64,000 nt of DNA from Bacteroidaceae bacterium (GTDB lineage: Bacteria; Bacteroidota; Bacteroidia; Bacteroidales; Bacteroidaceae): contig JAFUGG010000013.1 of NCBI GenBank assembly GCA_017469525.1, positions 221,568 through 285,567 of the forward strand, given 5' to 3'. The first letter of the stretch is position 1; each line of letters starts with the position of its first letter. Position numbers and translations under genes: made by a program. A model generated the notes under the pieces. The model did not search any database. It saw only the letters and a program-made list of their open reading frames with translations, and was not told the DNA's origin. Below are positions 1 through 9,152 of the stretch, one piece after another.

Positions 1-1304
1 TGCTTGAACGAGACCTTGGGAAGCTTCTTTGTCGCGACAGACTCACCGGCTTGCTGTGGCTTGTCCTCTATGACGACAGGCTCGGTTTCAGCTTTAGGCA
101 CGTCAACTTTTACAACCGGTGCAGGCTGGACTGAAGGCTTGGTCTTGTCTTCTTTCTTGATGGGTTTTATCGTCTGGGCAGGGCTATGCCCGGAAGCGTC
201 TGCGTTTTCAGGCTCTGCCGCTTGAGCGCTTTGGATGAGACATATCTCAACCTGTAGGCGTTTATTTCGACTTGTGCGATAAGCCTGGTCACAGTCATTG
301 GTAAGTTTCAAGACTTTATAAACAAAGCGAATGGGACATCGCAATGCCTGTTCTTGATAACGGGTGCGCATCTTCTCGCTCATCTCAAGTAAGGGAAGCG
401 TCACGGCATCCCGACTCACAAGCAGATTGCGCATGTGTGTGGCAAGTCCTGCTATAAAGTTACCGCCATCGAAGCCTTTTTGTAGCACTTCGTTCAAGAG
501 GAGCAAACACTCGGAAACCTTCCCCTCGAGGAAATAGTCCACCAGTTTGAAGTAATACTCCTGATTGAGGACATTCAGGTTCTGACAGACGTTTTCATAG
601 GTCAGATTACCTCCAGAGAAGCTTACCATTTGGTCGAAGATAGAGAGAGCATCTCTCATGCCTCCGTCCGCCTTTTCTGCGATAAGCGACAGAGCTTCGG
701 GTTCTGCCGTGTAACCTTCTTTCTCGGCAACGTACATCAGGTGGTCGATGGTGTTCTTTGTTGTCATCCGCTGGAAGTCATACACTTGGCAGCGGCTCAA
801 GATGGTTGGCAGAATCTTATGTTTTTCGGTAGTACAAAGGATAAAGATGACATAGGAAGGTGGTTCCTCCAGCGTCTTGAGGAAAGCATTGAAGGCCGAT
901 GACGAAAGCATGTGCACCTCGTCGATGATGAACACTTTATACTTGCCTGTCTGTGGCGGAATGAGCACTTGCTTACAGAGTTCACGGATATCGTCAACAG
1001 AGTTATTGCTGGCAGCGTCAAGCTCGTGAATGTTCATGCTACGCTGTTGGTCGAAGGCAAGACAGCTTTCGCACTTGCCACATGGTTCCCCACCCTCTTG
1101 AGAGTCGAAGCAGTTGATGGCTTTTGCGAAGATGCGTGCACACGTGGTCTTACCCACGCCACGTGGTCCGCAGAAGAGATAGGCATGAGCCAACTTCCCG
1201 CTACTGATGGCATTCTTTAACGTTGTAGTCAACGACCGCTGCCCCACAACGGAGTCAAAGTTGAGCGGACGATATTTGAGCGCAGAAACGACGTATTCTT
1301 CCAT
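1..1304 (-). CDS. dnaX: DNA polymerase III subunit gamma/tau, 3' end cut by window edge
   Basis: Clamp-loader ATPase of the replicative polymerase. Reading from the ATG at 1304, the protein starts MEEYVVSALKYRP and carries the Walker A motif GPRGVGKTT, a four-cysteine zinc-binding segment (first Cys in AINCF, then CGKCESC), the Walker B/DEAD-like IDEVHML and the sensor 1 SRC motif (LSRCQVYDF). After the AAA+ and collar domains it enters a Pro/Lys/Glu-rich linker typical of the tau extension, still open at base 1. About 434 residues are visible. The start is supported by a -7 box 19 bases upstream. It is divergent from the ftsB-like gene. Identification is firm; the C-terminal length is unknown. 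Confidence 0.96.
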   Translation of the reverse strand, partial: MEEYVVSALKYRPLNFDSVVGQRSLTTTLKNAISSGKLAHAYLFCGPRGVGKTTCARIFAKAINCFDSQEGGEPCGKCESCLAFDQQRSMNIHELDAASNNSVDDIRELCKQVLIPPQTGKYKVFIIDEVHMLSSSAFNAFLKTLEEPPSYVIFILCTTEKHKILPTILSRCQVYDFQRMTTKNTIDHLMYVAEKEGYTAEPEALSLIAEKADGGMRDALSIFDQMVSFSGGNLTYENVCQNLNVLNQEYYFKLVDYFLEGKVSECLLLLNEVLQKGFDGGNFIAGLATHMRNLLVSRDAVTLPLLEMSEKMRTRYQEQALRCPIRFVYKVLKLTNDCDQAYRTSRNKRLQVEICLIQSAQAAEPENADASGHSPAQTIKPIKKEDKTKPSVQPAPVVKVDVPKAETEPVVIEDKPQQAGESVATKKLPKVSFK

Positions 1305-1322
1305 TTGCTTAATAGATTTGTG

Positions 1323-1330
1323 CAAAGTTA
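1323..1330 (-). promoter_or_regulatory. Bacteroidota -7 box for dnaX
   Basis: On the minus strand the sequence reads TAACTTTG, matching the TAnnTTTG -7 consensus of the Bacteroidota primary sigma factor, 19 bases upstream of the dnaX ATG. It lies back to back with the ftsB promoter. Confidence 0.6.
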
Positions 1331-1374
1331 CAAAATTATTTTGGATTTTGAATTATGAATTATGAATTATTTCG

Positions 1375-1382
1375 TATCTTTG
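1375..1382 (+). promoter_or_regulatory. Bacteroidota -7 box for the ftsB-like gene
   Basis: TATCTTTG, with a TTG at 1351-1353 about 21 bases upstream as a -33 element, 26 bases before the ATG at 1409. The AT-rich spacer contains a short direct repeat of an 8-base unit (gaattatg). Confidence 0.65.
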
Positions 1383-1408
1383 CAGAAAATTAAAACGACA
1401 GACATCTT

Positions 1409-1747
1409 ATGAGCAAAATACATTCCGCCTGGCTGTTCATGTGCAGGCACAAATATCTTCTTACGTTTCTTCTCATCGTCTTGATTATCGGTATTGTGGA
1501 CGAAGACAGCTTCATGAACCGTCATCCGCGCCGTGTCCGCATCGACAACTTGAAGAAAGAGATTGCCAATTACAAGCAACAATTCACCGAGGCTGACCGG
1601 AAGATACAAGACTTGGAGAACAATCCGAAGGCTGTGGAGAAGATTGCTCGCGAACGCTATCACATGAAACGTGCCGACGAGGATGTCTTCGTCTTTGCCA
1701 CTGAAGATGGAAATGGCGAGGAACCTGCTGAAACTGAAGAAGAATGA
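1409..1747 (+). CDS. FtsB/DivIC-type septum formation initiator
   Basis: 112-residue single-pass division protein. A short cytoplasmic N-terminus is followed by a membrane helix (about residues 17-32, YLLTFLLIVLIIGIV), a periplasmic coiled coil (RVRIDNLKKEIANYKQQ onward) and the family's conserved region around NPKAVEKIARERYHMKRADEDVF. The acidic tail is unremarkable. Family knowledge: FtsB/DivIC scaffolds the FtsL-FtsB-FtsQ subcomplex of the divisome. The stop overlaps the next ATG (ATGA), so the two genes are translationally coupled. Confidence 0.88.
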   Translation: MSKIHSAWLFMCRHKYLLTFLLIVLIIGIVDEDSFMNRHPRRVRIDNLKKEIANYKQQFTEADRKIQDLENNPKAVEKIARERYHMKRADEDVFVFATEDGNGEEPAETEEE

Positions 1748-2115
1748 AGGAGTTGACGCCACTACAGAACTGGTGCTTCCGCATTGGAGCGGTGATGATG
1801 CTCGTCGGAACAGCTGTTTACATAATGTATCCTATGGTGGGGATGTACGTCTTCGGCATCGGGACTTTGATGTTTACGCTGATGCAAGTACAAGCTGAGT
1901 ACATGGGACGGGAGATTACCATCATTCGCCTTCGTCGCCAGCAGCTGCTTGCCTGCTGCTGTTTCGTGCTTGCTATAGTGATGATGAGCATGCACAGACT
2001 TCAGTGGGGACCTTTCCGCAGACAGGAATGGGTTGTGGCCTTGACCATTGGCTGCGTGCTGGAACTCTACACGAGTTTCCGCATCCCGCAGGAAATAGAA
2101 AAAGTTGAAAATTGA
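1744..2115 (+). CDS. Conserved small integral membrane protein
   Basis: 123 residues with about four hydrophobic helices separated by short basic loops (for example RLRRQQLLACCC). I do not recognise a named domain. It overlaps the ftsB-like gene by four bases and probably shares its promoter, which suggests, but does not prove, an envelope or division role. Its last codons run directly into a bidirectional terminator hairpin. Confidence 0.75.
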   Translation: MKELTPLQNWCFRIGAVMMLVGTAVYIMYPMVGMYVFGIGTLMFTLMQVQAEYMGREITIIRLRRQQLLACCCFVLAIVMMSMHRLQWGPFRRQEWVVALTIGCVLELYTSFRIPQEIEKVEN

Positions 2116-2131
2116 AACTTTTTCAACTTTT
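2099..2131. terminator. Bidirectional terminator between convergent genes
   Basis: A perfect 12-bp inverted repeat (AAAAGTTGAAAA at 2100-2111 against TTTTCAACTTTT at 2120-2131) with an 8-base loop and A/T tracts on both sides. It overlaps the stop of the small membrane protein gene and abuts the stop of the convergent NusG-like gene. Confidence 0.7.
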
Positions 2132-2132
2132 C

Positions 2133-3008
2133 CTACGGTAGCATATTCTTGTACTTCATGAACAAGTCGCTTTCTGTGTCGCCGATGGCTATCAGGAGGT
2201 TATAGATAGCTTGGGCATGCATGAGACGTATCTTTCCTGCCAGTTTCAACTGGGAGAACCTCATCACTAACCTACGTGCATTTGTCTCGGATTCTTGGCT
2301 CAGACTACCTCGCGTTTCTTTCTCTTCGAGCAGTTTCTCGCTGTCTTCCATCAGTACACGAATCTTCTTGTATGCTCTCGAGGTGTATGAACCGTACTGC
2401 GATTCAGAGACTTTGGCGAGGCTGACGAGCCGGATGTCGTCGGCCGAAACTCTGGGAGTCCTGACGGCAAGCACGTCGCCCAAGGGCACGATGACGCATC
2501 CGCCTTCGTGACCCTTGACGCTTTCCAAGAAGCCTTTTATGCCGGCGAATCTGCCTTCGACGACCTGCACGATGTCGCTTATCATCAGTTCTTTGCTGCT
2601 GGGCACGAAATAATCCACTTCGCCGTCCATTTTGTTCACCGCCGCAAGCATCATCTGCATCTCATCGTCGGAAATATAGATACAGCCGGTGGGCGATGTG
2701 GAGGGACGAAGGAAGCGGAGGGTCGCATCGAAAGGCGGCCTTTTGCGAAGTCGGAGGATATCTTCCATCGTTGCTTGCAGGAAGACATAGTTGCCGGCTA
2801 TGAGACGCCTGCGTTCTATGCTTTTCCCGTCGACGACAAGACGCATTACATCGGTCGGCACAAAGAAATCATGGATGCCAGTCGTAGCACTTTCGAGCTT
2901 CTCTCTATCTAATATGTCAAGGATATTGATATCGCTGCTGTTGCTGTACATCACGAGCCAAGGCAAAGGCTGGCTGTCGGCAGTATTATTGTCAATTTCA
3001 GGTTTCAT
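2133..3008 (-). CDS. NusG-family (UpxY-like) transcription elongation factor
   Basis: 291 residues from the ATG at 3008. The N-terminal half fits a NusG NGN domain (LPWLVMYSNS, then GNYVFLQATMEDIL, where NusG proteins have a PGYVFV-type element); it is followed by a KOW-like segment (ISDIVQVVEGRFAGIKGFLE) and a helical C-terminal extension of about 100 residues. In Bacteroides, UpxY proteins antiterminate capsule operons; no capsule genes are visible here, so it may act elsewhere or at a distant locus. The reading frame stays open upstream to a TTG at 3038, but a TATCTTTG promoter box (3027-3034) sits inside that extension, so I take the ATG at 3008 as the start, with a leader of only about 13 bases. 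Confidence 0.78.
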   Translation of the reverse strand: MKPEIDNNTADSQPLPWLVMYSNSSDINILDILDREKLESATTGIHDFFVPTDVMRLVVDGKSIERRRLIAGNYVFLQATMEDILRLRKRPPFDATLRFLRPSTSPTGCIYISDDEMQMMLAAVNKMDGEVDYFVPSSKELMISDIVQVVEGRFAGIKGFLESVKGHEGGCVIVPLGDVLAVRTPRVSADDIRLVSLAKVSESQYGSYTSRAYKKIRVLMEDSEKLLEEKETRGSLSQESETNARRLVMRFSQLKLAGKIRLMHAQAIYNLLIAIGDTESDLFMKYKNMLP

Positions 3009-3026
3009 ATCTGCTATTTCCCGATG

Positions 3027-3034
3027 CAAAGATA
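3027..3034 (-). promoter_or_regulatory. -7 box deciding the start of the NusG-like gene
   Basis: TATCTTTG on the minus strand, 18 bases upstream of the ATG at 3008. It excludes the longer TTG-initiated reading frame as the main product. Confidence 0.6.
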
Positions 3035-3163
3035 GCAAAAAGAGTTGAAAGCTCCAAACAAAAACCCAACAAACTTCGCCCTACTTATTGGTTCTGTCGT
3101 TGGAAACACGGGAAATGCGACGACAATATCTGTCAGCGACCATTTGCAAAGTCGAGTTGTCAC

Positions 3164-3223
3164 TTCTGCAGAGAAGTTGTCGAATTTCTGCAGAGAAGTT
3201 GACAAAGTTCTGCAGAGAAGTTG
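3164..3223. repeat. 22-bp-period tandem array (three units)
   Basis: The 16-mer TTCTGCAGAGAAGTTG occurs at 3164, 3186 and 3208, exactly 22 bases apart, with a degenerate fourth unit near 3229. Each unit contains an inverted repeat (in the first, ACTTCT and AGAAGT flank GCAG). The array fills the middle of the 267-bp gap upstream of the NusG-like gene; nothing else is seen in that gap apart from the promoter. Confidence 0.85.
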
Positions 3224-3275
3224 TCGAAGTTCTCTGGTGTTGTCTTGATGGTCCTGAGCCGTTCGGAACGGAGAA

Positions 3276-4766
3276 CTACTTCGAAACTTGGATGGGGGTC
3301 GTGAGCGCTTTCTCGGCAAATTGCCTCGGGGTGATGCGCACGGGCTCTTTCATGAACTCAGGACGGCTCCAGCTACGCAGTAGCAGACGGAAGTACTCCG
3401 GGTCTTCCATTGGAACGAGGAAGGGCTTGTGGACCTTACCCTGCTTGTCGAAATAGGCGATATAGGTGCGCGTGTAGTTTCCGTCGTCCCTGCGGCTCTC
3501 GAGGAGTATCCAGCGATCGCTCGACGAGAAGGATGGATAGCTCTCGGGGAGCGGGCTGTTCAATGCCGCTACGTCGACGAGTTGACTGGTCTGCAAGTCG
3601 AGTATCTGCACATCGGCACTCGTATGCCAGATATGGAACAGGCCGCATGGTCCTTCGGCGAAGAGCAGGTAGCGGCCGTCCTTCGAGGCACGTGGCTGCA
3701 CGGCACTGCGGTTCTTGCTGGCTGCGTCGTAGATAAGTTCGGGTTCACCGAAAGTCATCGTCCTTTCGTCAAAAGAGAGGCGATACAGGTTGTACTGCAA
3801 CTTCCGGAAGTCCTCGAGCAGGTCTGTTGTGTCCTCGTACTTGCCTCGATACTCGTAATGGGCCGAGCAGTAGTATAGCCACTTGCCATCTGGGCTCCAT
3901 GATGGGAAGAGTTCCAGTTCCGTCGAGTCGTTCAGGACTGTTGTGACGCGGTTATGCTCTACGTCGTAGATGATGAGGTCGCTGGCCGACTCCATGACTT
4001 CCACCTTCGTGATGTCTCGGGTATGGAAGCTCTGCATGGTGTGGTCTGTGCTGAAGGCAATGATGGGGAGGTGAGGATGCCACGAATTGTACGCAGCTGC
4101 CGATATCATCGTTTCGTCCTTGAGGTTCACGAACAAGAGTTGCCCTCGGTAGACAATCATGGTGCCTGGGTTCTGCATTCGCATGTGGAACATCATGTTG
4201 TCCGTTCCGTAGTTCTGATAGGAGTGGCAATTGATGCATTGTCCCTCAAGTCCATGGCTGACTTGACGGTTGTTGTAGATAGTCTTCTCCTCGAAATTGG
4301 TCAGATTGCGCTGGCGGATGGAGAGTTCGCCATAGCCCACAAAGGTCGGTGGAAGCTGACGGAAGGAGACATACGGGTCGACTTCTTCCTCAGCCACATG
4401 GATAGAGAAAGGCTTGTAGGCGAGCCATTTGCCTTGCTTTTTTGCATAGACCGTGACGGCAAGGCTCTTCCCCTTGGCCTGGGCAAGCAGTTCGTGCCAC
4501 TCTTCCTCGTCGATTTGAACCTTATTGTCCTTGCCACCATAATTGAGCTTCGTATCATTGTATTTGAATTCAGCCACGACATCATCGGCGTCGATGGCAA
4601 GAAAGTTGAGCGGAGCTATGTTTGGAGGCACCGTCACTCCGACGTAATCCGGAAAGATTTGTGCGGACTCGTTGACGCGCTTGAAGTCGGTCGGCAGCGA
4701 AGGATGCTTGGAGCATGCAACAAGGAGAAGCGTCAAAAATGGAATATAAACTATTAAACTTTTCAA
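3276..4766 (-). CDS. Lipoprotein beta-propeller (PD40/TolB-like) with a c-type haem motif
   Basis: 496 residues. The N-terminus is a lipoprotein signal (LTLLLVAC, Cys18), so the product should be membrane-anchored outside the cytoplasm. A CxxCH motif (Cys177, Cys180, His181 in GQCINCHSYQ) suggests covalent haem c attachment, and Met residues soon after could be axial ligands. The rest carries repeated WD40-like PD40 blades (SWSPDGKWLYYCS, ASKDGRYLLFAEG, SSSDRWILLES). The only in-frame start that gives the signal peptide is TTG at 4766, inside an AT-rich repeat; no in-frame ATG exists nearby. It follows the DUF6057-like gene and the porin on the same strand. The substrate is unknown. Confidence 0.8.
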   Translation of the reverse strand: MKSLIVYIPFLTLLLVACSKHPSLPTDFKRVNESAQIFPDYVGVTVPPNIAPLNFLAIDADDVVAEFKYNDTKLNYGGKDNKVQIDEEEWHELLAQAKGKSLAVTVYAKKQGKWLAYKPFSIHVAEEEVDPYVSFRQLPPTFVGYGELSIRQRNLTNFEEKTIYNNRQVSHGLEGQCINCHSYQNYGTDNMMFHMRMQNPGTMIVYRGQLLFVNLKDETMISAAAYNSWHPHLPIIAFSTDHTMQSFHTRDITKVEVMESASDLIIYDVEHNRVTTVLNDSTELELFPSWSPDGKWLYYCSAHYEYRGKYEDTTDLLEDFRKLQYNLYRLSFDERTMTFGEPELIYDAASKNRSAVQPRASKDGRYLLFAEGPCGLFHIWHTSADVQILDLQTSQLVDVAALNSPLPESYPSFSSSDRWILLESRRDDGNYTRTYIAYFDKQGKVHKPFLVPMEDPEYFRLLLRSWSRPEFMKEPVRITPRQFAEKALTTPIQVSK

Positions 4767-4849
4767 CTTTTTGACTTTTTAGCGTTAAACTTTCAACTTC
4801 AAACTTTCAACTCTCAACTTTAAACTTTAAACTTTCAACTCTCAACTTT
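4767..4849. repeat. Low-complexity AACTTT/CAACTCTC repeat
   Basis: Short iterations of aactttcaac and aactttaaac fill the gap between the DUF6057-like gene and the lipoprotein gene. Similar tracts occur before 32777 and elsewhere in the window. The downstream gene appears to take its TTG start from this repeat. Confidence 0.6.
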
Positions 4850-6782
4850 TCAATTTGTCTGTACTTCTCTGAGGACACAATAGTCCCACATATAGGTATC
4901 TCCAAACTCTGTCCGGAGTGCTTTCCCTATCATCTTCTCGTCCATTCCATGGCTGGCATATTGCTTCATCTTGCTAATGAAAGCCTTGTACCGCTCCACA
5001 ACACGCTCGTCAAACTGTACGAAGGAGAGGTTCACGTCCGTCATTCCGAGTTCATAGACTTCGAAGAGCATTGCTTCCTGAACGTGCATGGGGAAGTGTT
5101 TGCCAGGGTTGATGTTGTAGAACTGCTGGACTTGCGACCAGAAACACCTTCTGTCGCGCATCATCATAGCAGCGCCAAGGGCAACTTCCTGCGCCTGAGG
5201 GTCGTTGGTTATTGTGTACATCCACTTGTTCAGAATGGTCAGCTCCACATATTTGTCGTCAACTCCAACCAGTTCCGAGCCTTCGTTGTAGAGTTTGAGA
5301 GGCATTCGGAAGCGTTCATCCTTGGGTAAAAGCTTCTCGTCATCAGTGAAGCGACGCATCTCCTCGCTCCATTTCTTTTGGAAGGTGCTGCGACTCAAGA
5401 GTCGGAGATACTTGCGGGCATTGTCCATTTCACCATTAATGATGGCACATCTGGCAAGCATTCGCATCGAGTAATACGAGTAGCCGTAGTACATGCAACG
5501 TTCCATCGTCCGGCGGATGGCAAATATCGTTTCACCGAAATTGTAATAAATGAGGTCGCCAGCCTGGTCGGCAATACGAATGTGTATGGAGTCGCTGACT
5601 AAGGCAGGCGGTACGCTCTCATTATTATATATGTAGCGTTTGGAACAGAGTTCGCCCCTGTTCATGAGTGCGATGTCTCTGAACATCACCATTTCCCTCG
5701 TGACCGGGCCCTTCACTCTTGCTGCCTCGCTCAAGACGTCGTTCCACCGGCACTCCTCTACCCCGCGTTGCATACGAAGCTCTGCATGGAAGTTGTAGTC
5801 CGTAAAGTCTCTCTGACAGACTGTACAGCGCAGCCAAGGCTACGAGCATCATGATGCTTTGGCTGAGAAGCAGTCTCTTCGTCCCAAGCAACTTGATGAA
5901 GGGGAAGAATAATGGCACAATGAGCACCAGATAGAAAGGTATCTCGAGCGAATAGTCACGTAAAGAATCGAGTTCAAACCTATGGAAGCCATACGTCCAA
6001 GGTTGGTCGGGACGCATCAGCGTTGTACCGGAAGTCTCGAGCAACGGCACAAGCCAAATGGAGAGAAACAGCAGAGCCGTACCCATCAAACATAATTTCA
6101 GCCCGGACGTCTCTTTGTTTTCGTCTATGAAAAAGTTGAGGAAACTCAAGACTGCAGCCAGCAGGGCGTAGATGCCGAGTGGATAGTAGAAAAGAACCGC
6201 AACAAGCGGTATCCAGAGGAGTGACACATATTGCTTACTCTCCTTTTTTACAGGCAGATATCGCCAGAATGGTGAAGAGAGGAATAAGGCCGAGAAAAGT
6301 CCTAAGGGGTGATAAAAGACGTAATCAATGTCCTTAAGTATGTACACCCAATAGCCCAACTGGATGTCGCTCACGAGCAGGGCAACCATTGGAATAAAGA
6401 GCAGGAAGCTCCAACAACTTGGCACCTTGAACGACCACTTTGCCAGAAAGAACGTCAACAGCCAAAGGCCAATGAGCAGGACACTGCCCAAAGCAGGATA
6501 ATAGAAGTACTGGGTCAGGTAGGAACCCGTCCATGCAAGCAAGCCTCCAGGCACGGAGATGCAGTCCTTGAAGTAGAGACTCGTACTGTTCCACCAGCCT
6601 CGGTCCTGCATGAAATACATCAAGTCGGCATTCTTTACATATAGGAAGTACCAACATAAAACGAGAAACAAAGAAATGTAGAGGATAAGAAAAGCATAAG
6701 GCTTTGCCCAAATCCTGTTCTCCGACTTTCCTGCTTTCCTGTTTTCTTCTTTCTTCAGAATCTTACGTACGCTTGTGCCCAT
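4850..6782 (-). pseudogene. DUF6057-like membrane protein, interrupted by a frameshift
   Basis: Two overlapping frames together form one protein of about 643 residues. The first part (from ATG 6782) has many membrane helices (for example AFLILYISLFLVLCWYFLY). The second part is soluble and helical (ARKYLRLLSRSTFQKKW, GVDDKYVELTILNKWMY). The first frame makes sense up to ALYSL and then becomes Arg/Gly-rich nonsense, while the other frame continues QRDFTDYNFHAELRMQRG. The switch is explained by one extra base near 5816, inside ctgacag. It may be a real mutation, a sequencing error, or less likely programmed frameshifting, since no obvious slippery heptamer is present. The start overlaps the porin's end by 28 bases. 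The family name is from memory. Confidence 0.65.
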
Positions 6783-7927
6783 AGTTCATGGTAGTTGTGA
6801 TCGGTCGAAGTCCTGTCATTGATATAGTTGTACTGCACTTGAAACTTGAGGTTCTTATGCAACTGGAAGTTCGGGCAGATGCCGTAGATGCTCTTCATCG
6901 AGCTGAAGGTTGCATCCTTTCGATACACGTCGTAGCAGCAATAGACCTTAAGCCATCGTGTGAAGGGAACGCCAAGGAGGGCGTACCATCCGTCTGCTCT
7001 GCCCCGCGAGTCCTCTTTCCAAGACTGAGTTTCTGTGTCGAAATCGGTGGCATTACGTCCGGAGTGGTGTGCATACTCTGCCCGGAAGCTCCAGTCTTTG
7101 TGTTCGTAGATGCTTCCGAGAGCCCACCTGTTGCGTCTCACGCTGACTCCATTCGAGGCTGTATAAGTGCCTGTCCAGCCGAAAAGACCAATGTAGAGGT
7201 CTTTGATGGGCTGTACCTGAATGTTGCCTATCCAGTCCTTCTGCTTGTTGTTGTCCTTCTTGTTTTGTCCGTTGCCGTTATAGACGGCTGCCTGATAACG
7301 GATGAGTCGGCGGCCGTCCTTGCCCACGGGGAAGAGGTCGCCTTGAAGTTGAAGACCGATATCTCTGCCGTTCTGACCGAGTTCACCGCTCGGGTCATCC
7401 TGGATGAGTGCCGTCATGTGCTGACCCAACTGGGAATAGTTGCCCATGCCTACGTCCCAAGGGTTCAAGGGGTTATCGTAAGTGAAGCAACGCTTGAATT
7501 GTCCTACCTTGACTTGAAGTTCCTTCCATCGCGCCCACTCCAATGTATAGTCGCGCATCGCAGGGTTCTTCAGCTCGAGTTGTACTCTGTACTTGAAGTC
7601 CCTGAGAATTGTACCCGAGACGTAGAACCTTATCATTCGGGCATCGAACCCATTCTCACCAGCATTGTCCTTGCTTGAATAGCTGTACTTTCCGATGACG
7701 TAACCACCGAATTGAGGAGCCGAGACGTACTTCGTGATATGGCGGCCATAGCGGAGTGGCTCGTCTTTCGTTTCATTATCCGACATCGCTTTCTCAATCG
7801 CCCTGTTTAGATAAGCCGTCAGAAAGCCTTCCTGATACTCGTCTGTCTGTTCCGCCTTGACTGACGATACAGCATTACCAAATATCAGATATACAGCGAG
7901 TAATGTCTTATGAAACGGGGAAGTCAC
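6755..7927 (-). CDS. Outer-membrane porin, phosphate-selective O/P type
   Basis: 390 residues with a signal peptide (LLAVYLIFGNAVSSVKA) and an alternating beta-strand pattern ending in a C-terminal aromatic (AYVRF), as expected for a barrel inserted by BAM. Segments such as FDARMIRFYVSGTILRDFKYRVQLELKN, AFKRCF-like strand turns and GWYALLGVPFTRWLKVYCCYD resemble the OprO/OprP family. Phosphate specificity is not shown by the sequence. It heads the three-gene porin/DUF6057/lipoprotein group and sits just downstream of a 22-bp tandem array. Confidence 0.82.
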   Translation of the reverse strand: MTSPFHKTLLAVYLIFGNAVSSVKAEQTDEYQEGFLTAYLNRAIEKAMSDNETKDEPLRYGRHITKYVSAPQFGGYVIGKYSYSSKDNAGENGFDARMIRFYVSGTILRDFKYRVQLELKNPAMRDYTLEWARWKELQVKVGQFKRCFTYDNPLNPWDVGMGNYSQLGQHMTALIQDDPSGELGQNGRDIGLQLQGDLFPVGKDGRRLIRYQAAVYNGNGQNKKDNNKQKDWIGNIQVQPIKDLYIGLFGWTGTYTASNGVSVRRNRWALGSIYEHKDWSFRAEYAHHSGRNATDFDTETQSWKEDSRGRADGWYALLGVPFTRWLKVYCCYDVYRKDATFSSMKSIYGICPNFQLHKNLKFQVQYNYINDRTSTDHNYHELWAQAYVRF

Positions 7928-7950
7928 AGTTGTTACGTTTTTATGTTGTT

Positions 7951-8036
7951 CAAAGAGGTATAGGTCTTTGCCTAAAGAGGTATAGGTCTTTGCCTAAAGA
8001 GGTATAGGTCTTTGCTCAAAGAGGTATAGGTCTTTG
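7951..8036. repeat. 22-bp-period tandem array (four units)
   Basis: Four almost identical units start at 7951, 7973, 7995 and 8017; the core AAAGAGGTATAGGTCTTTG is identical in all four and only the 3-base junctions vary. The array lies between leuB and the porin start. It shares ATAGGTCTTTG with the array at 37779. Confidence 0.95.
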
Positions 8037-8042
8037 AAACAG

Positions 8043-8076
8043 TAAGCGTGCCGCGTTTGGCAACTAAGCACGCTTA
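8043..8076 (-). terminator. Hairpin at the end of the leu operon
   Basis: A perfect 8-bp inverted repeat (TAAGCGTG at 8043-8050, CACGCTTA at 8069-8076) overlaps the leuB stop codon. The following tract is only weakly U-rich, so it is a possible terminator or 3' stabilising hairpin. Confidence 0.4.
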
Positions 8077-9143
8077 ATATAATCAACTATCCAGGCTCCC
8101 ACTTCCTTGGTGCCGTATTTCTCGCCACCTTCGACTTGTATCTCGGGCGTACGAACGTTTTGGTCGAGGGAAGCATTTACTGCCTCGCGAATGAGGGCGC
8201 CTTCCTTCTTCAGGTCGAAGTACTCGAAGAGCATGGCTACGGAAAGTATCTGGGCAAGCGGATTGGCGATATTCAAGCCCTTGCCTTGCGGCCAGCTGCC
8301 ATGAATAGGTTCAAAGACGGGAGTCGAACTGCCAGTAGATGCGCTCGGAAGCAACCCCATTGAGCCTGTGATGCAACTGCCTTCGTCGGTCAAGATGTCG
8401 CCGAAAGTGTTCTCCGTCACAATGACATCGAAGAAGCGAGGATCTTGTATCATCCTCATCGCGGCGTTATCCACATACATGAAGTCCGTCACGACATCGG
8501 GATATTCACCCATCATCTCTTGTGCCACCTTACGCCACAGACGACTCGATGCCAAGACGTTGGCCTTGTCAACGACAGTCAAATGCTTTTTGCGGGCTCG
8601 TGCATACTGATAACCCACCCGCAGGATGCGCTCCACTTCGGGGCGGCTGTAGTAGTTCGTGTCGAGTGCATCTTCCACTCCCTCCGCGTTAACCGAAGGC
8701 TCTTGCTTCTTTCCGAAGTACATGCCACCAGTCAGCTCGCGGATGCAGACAAAGTCAGCGCCACGAACCAACTCGTCCTTGAGGGGAGACTTATGCACCA
8801 GGCAATCGAATGTCTCTACGGGACGGATGTTGGCATAAAGCCCCAACTTCTTCCGCATAGCCAACAAGCCTTGCTCCGGACGCACTTTAGCAGAGGGATT
8901 ATTGTCGAACTTCGGGTCGCCCACACTGGCGAAGAGCACCGCATCGGCCTCTTTACAAGCCTGAAATGTCTCGTCGGGGAAGGGGTCGCCTACCTCGTCG
9001 ATGGCATGAGCGCCACAGAGCGCTTCCTTGTAACTGACTTCGTGACCGAACTTCTCTGCAACCGCGCTGAGCACAGCCACACCTTGTTCCATTATCTCCG
9101 GGCCGATACCATCGCCCGCCAATACAGCAATCTTTAGTTTCAT
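8064..9143 (-). CDS. leuB: 3-isopropylmalate dehydrogenase
   Basis: 359 residues, the usual length. It oxidises and decarboxylates 3-isopropylmalate to 2-oxoisocaproate using NAD. Visible family motifs are the N-terminal [12 protein letters not shown], the substrate-binding Arg segment [44 protein letters not shown] and the metal/NAD region [23 protein letters not shown] with EPIHGSWP. It is the last gene of the leu operon, nine bases after the second synthase gene. Confidence 0.97.
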   Translation of the reverse strand: MKLKIAVLAGDGIGPEIMEQGVAVLSAVAEKFGHEVSYKEALCGAHAIDEVGDPFPDETFQACKEADAVLFASVGDPKFDNNPSAKVRPEQGLLAMRKKLGLYANIRPVETFDCLVHKSPLKDELVRGADFVCIRELTGGMYFGKKQEPSVNAEGVEDALDTNYYSRPEVERILRVGYQYARARKKHLTVVDKANVLASSRLWRKVAQEMMGEYPDVVTDFMYVDNAAMRMIQDPRFFDVIVTENTFGDILTDEGSCITGSMGLLPSASTGSSTPVFEPIHGSWPQGKGLNIANPLAQILSVAMLFEYFDLKKEGALIREAVNASLDQNVRTPEIQVEGGEKYGTKEVGAWIVDYIKRA

Positions 9144-9152
9144 ATCATTATA

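Noticed and set aside
7951..8036. CRISPR-like array
   Set aside because: Units abut with no variable spacers, and no cas genes are present; it is a simple tandem repeat.
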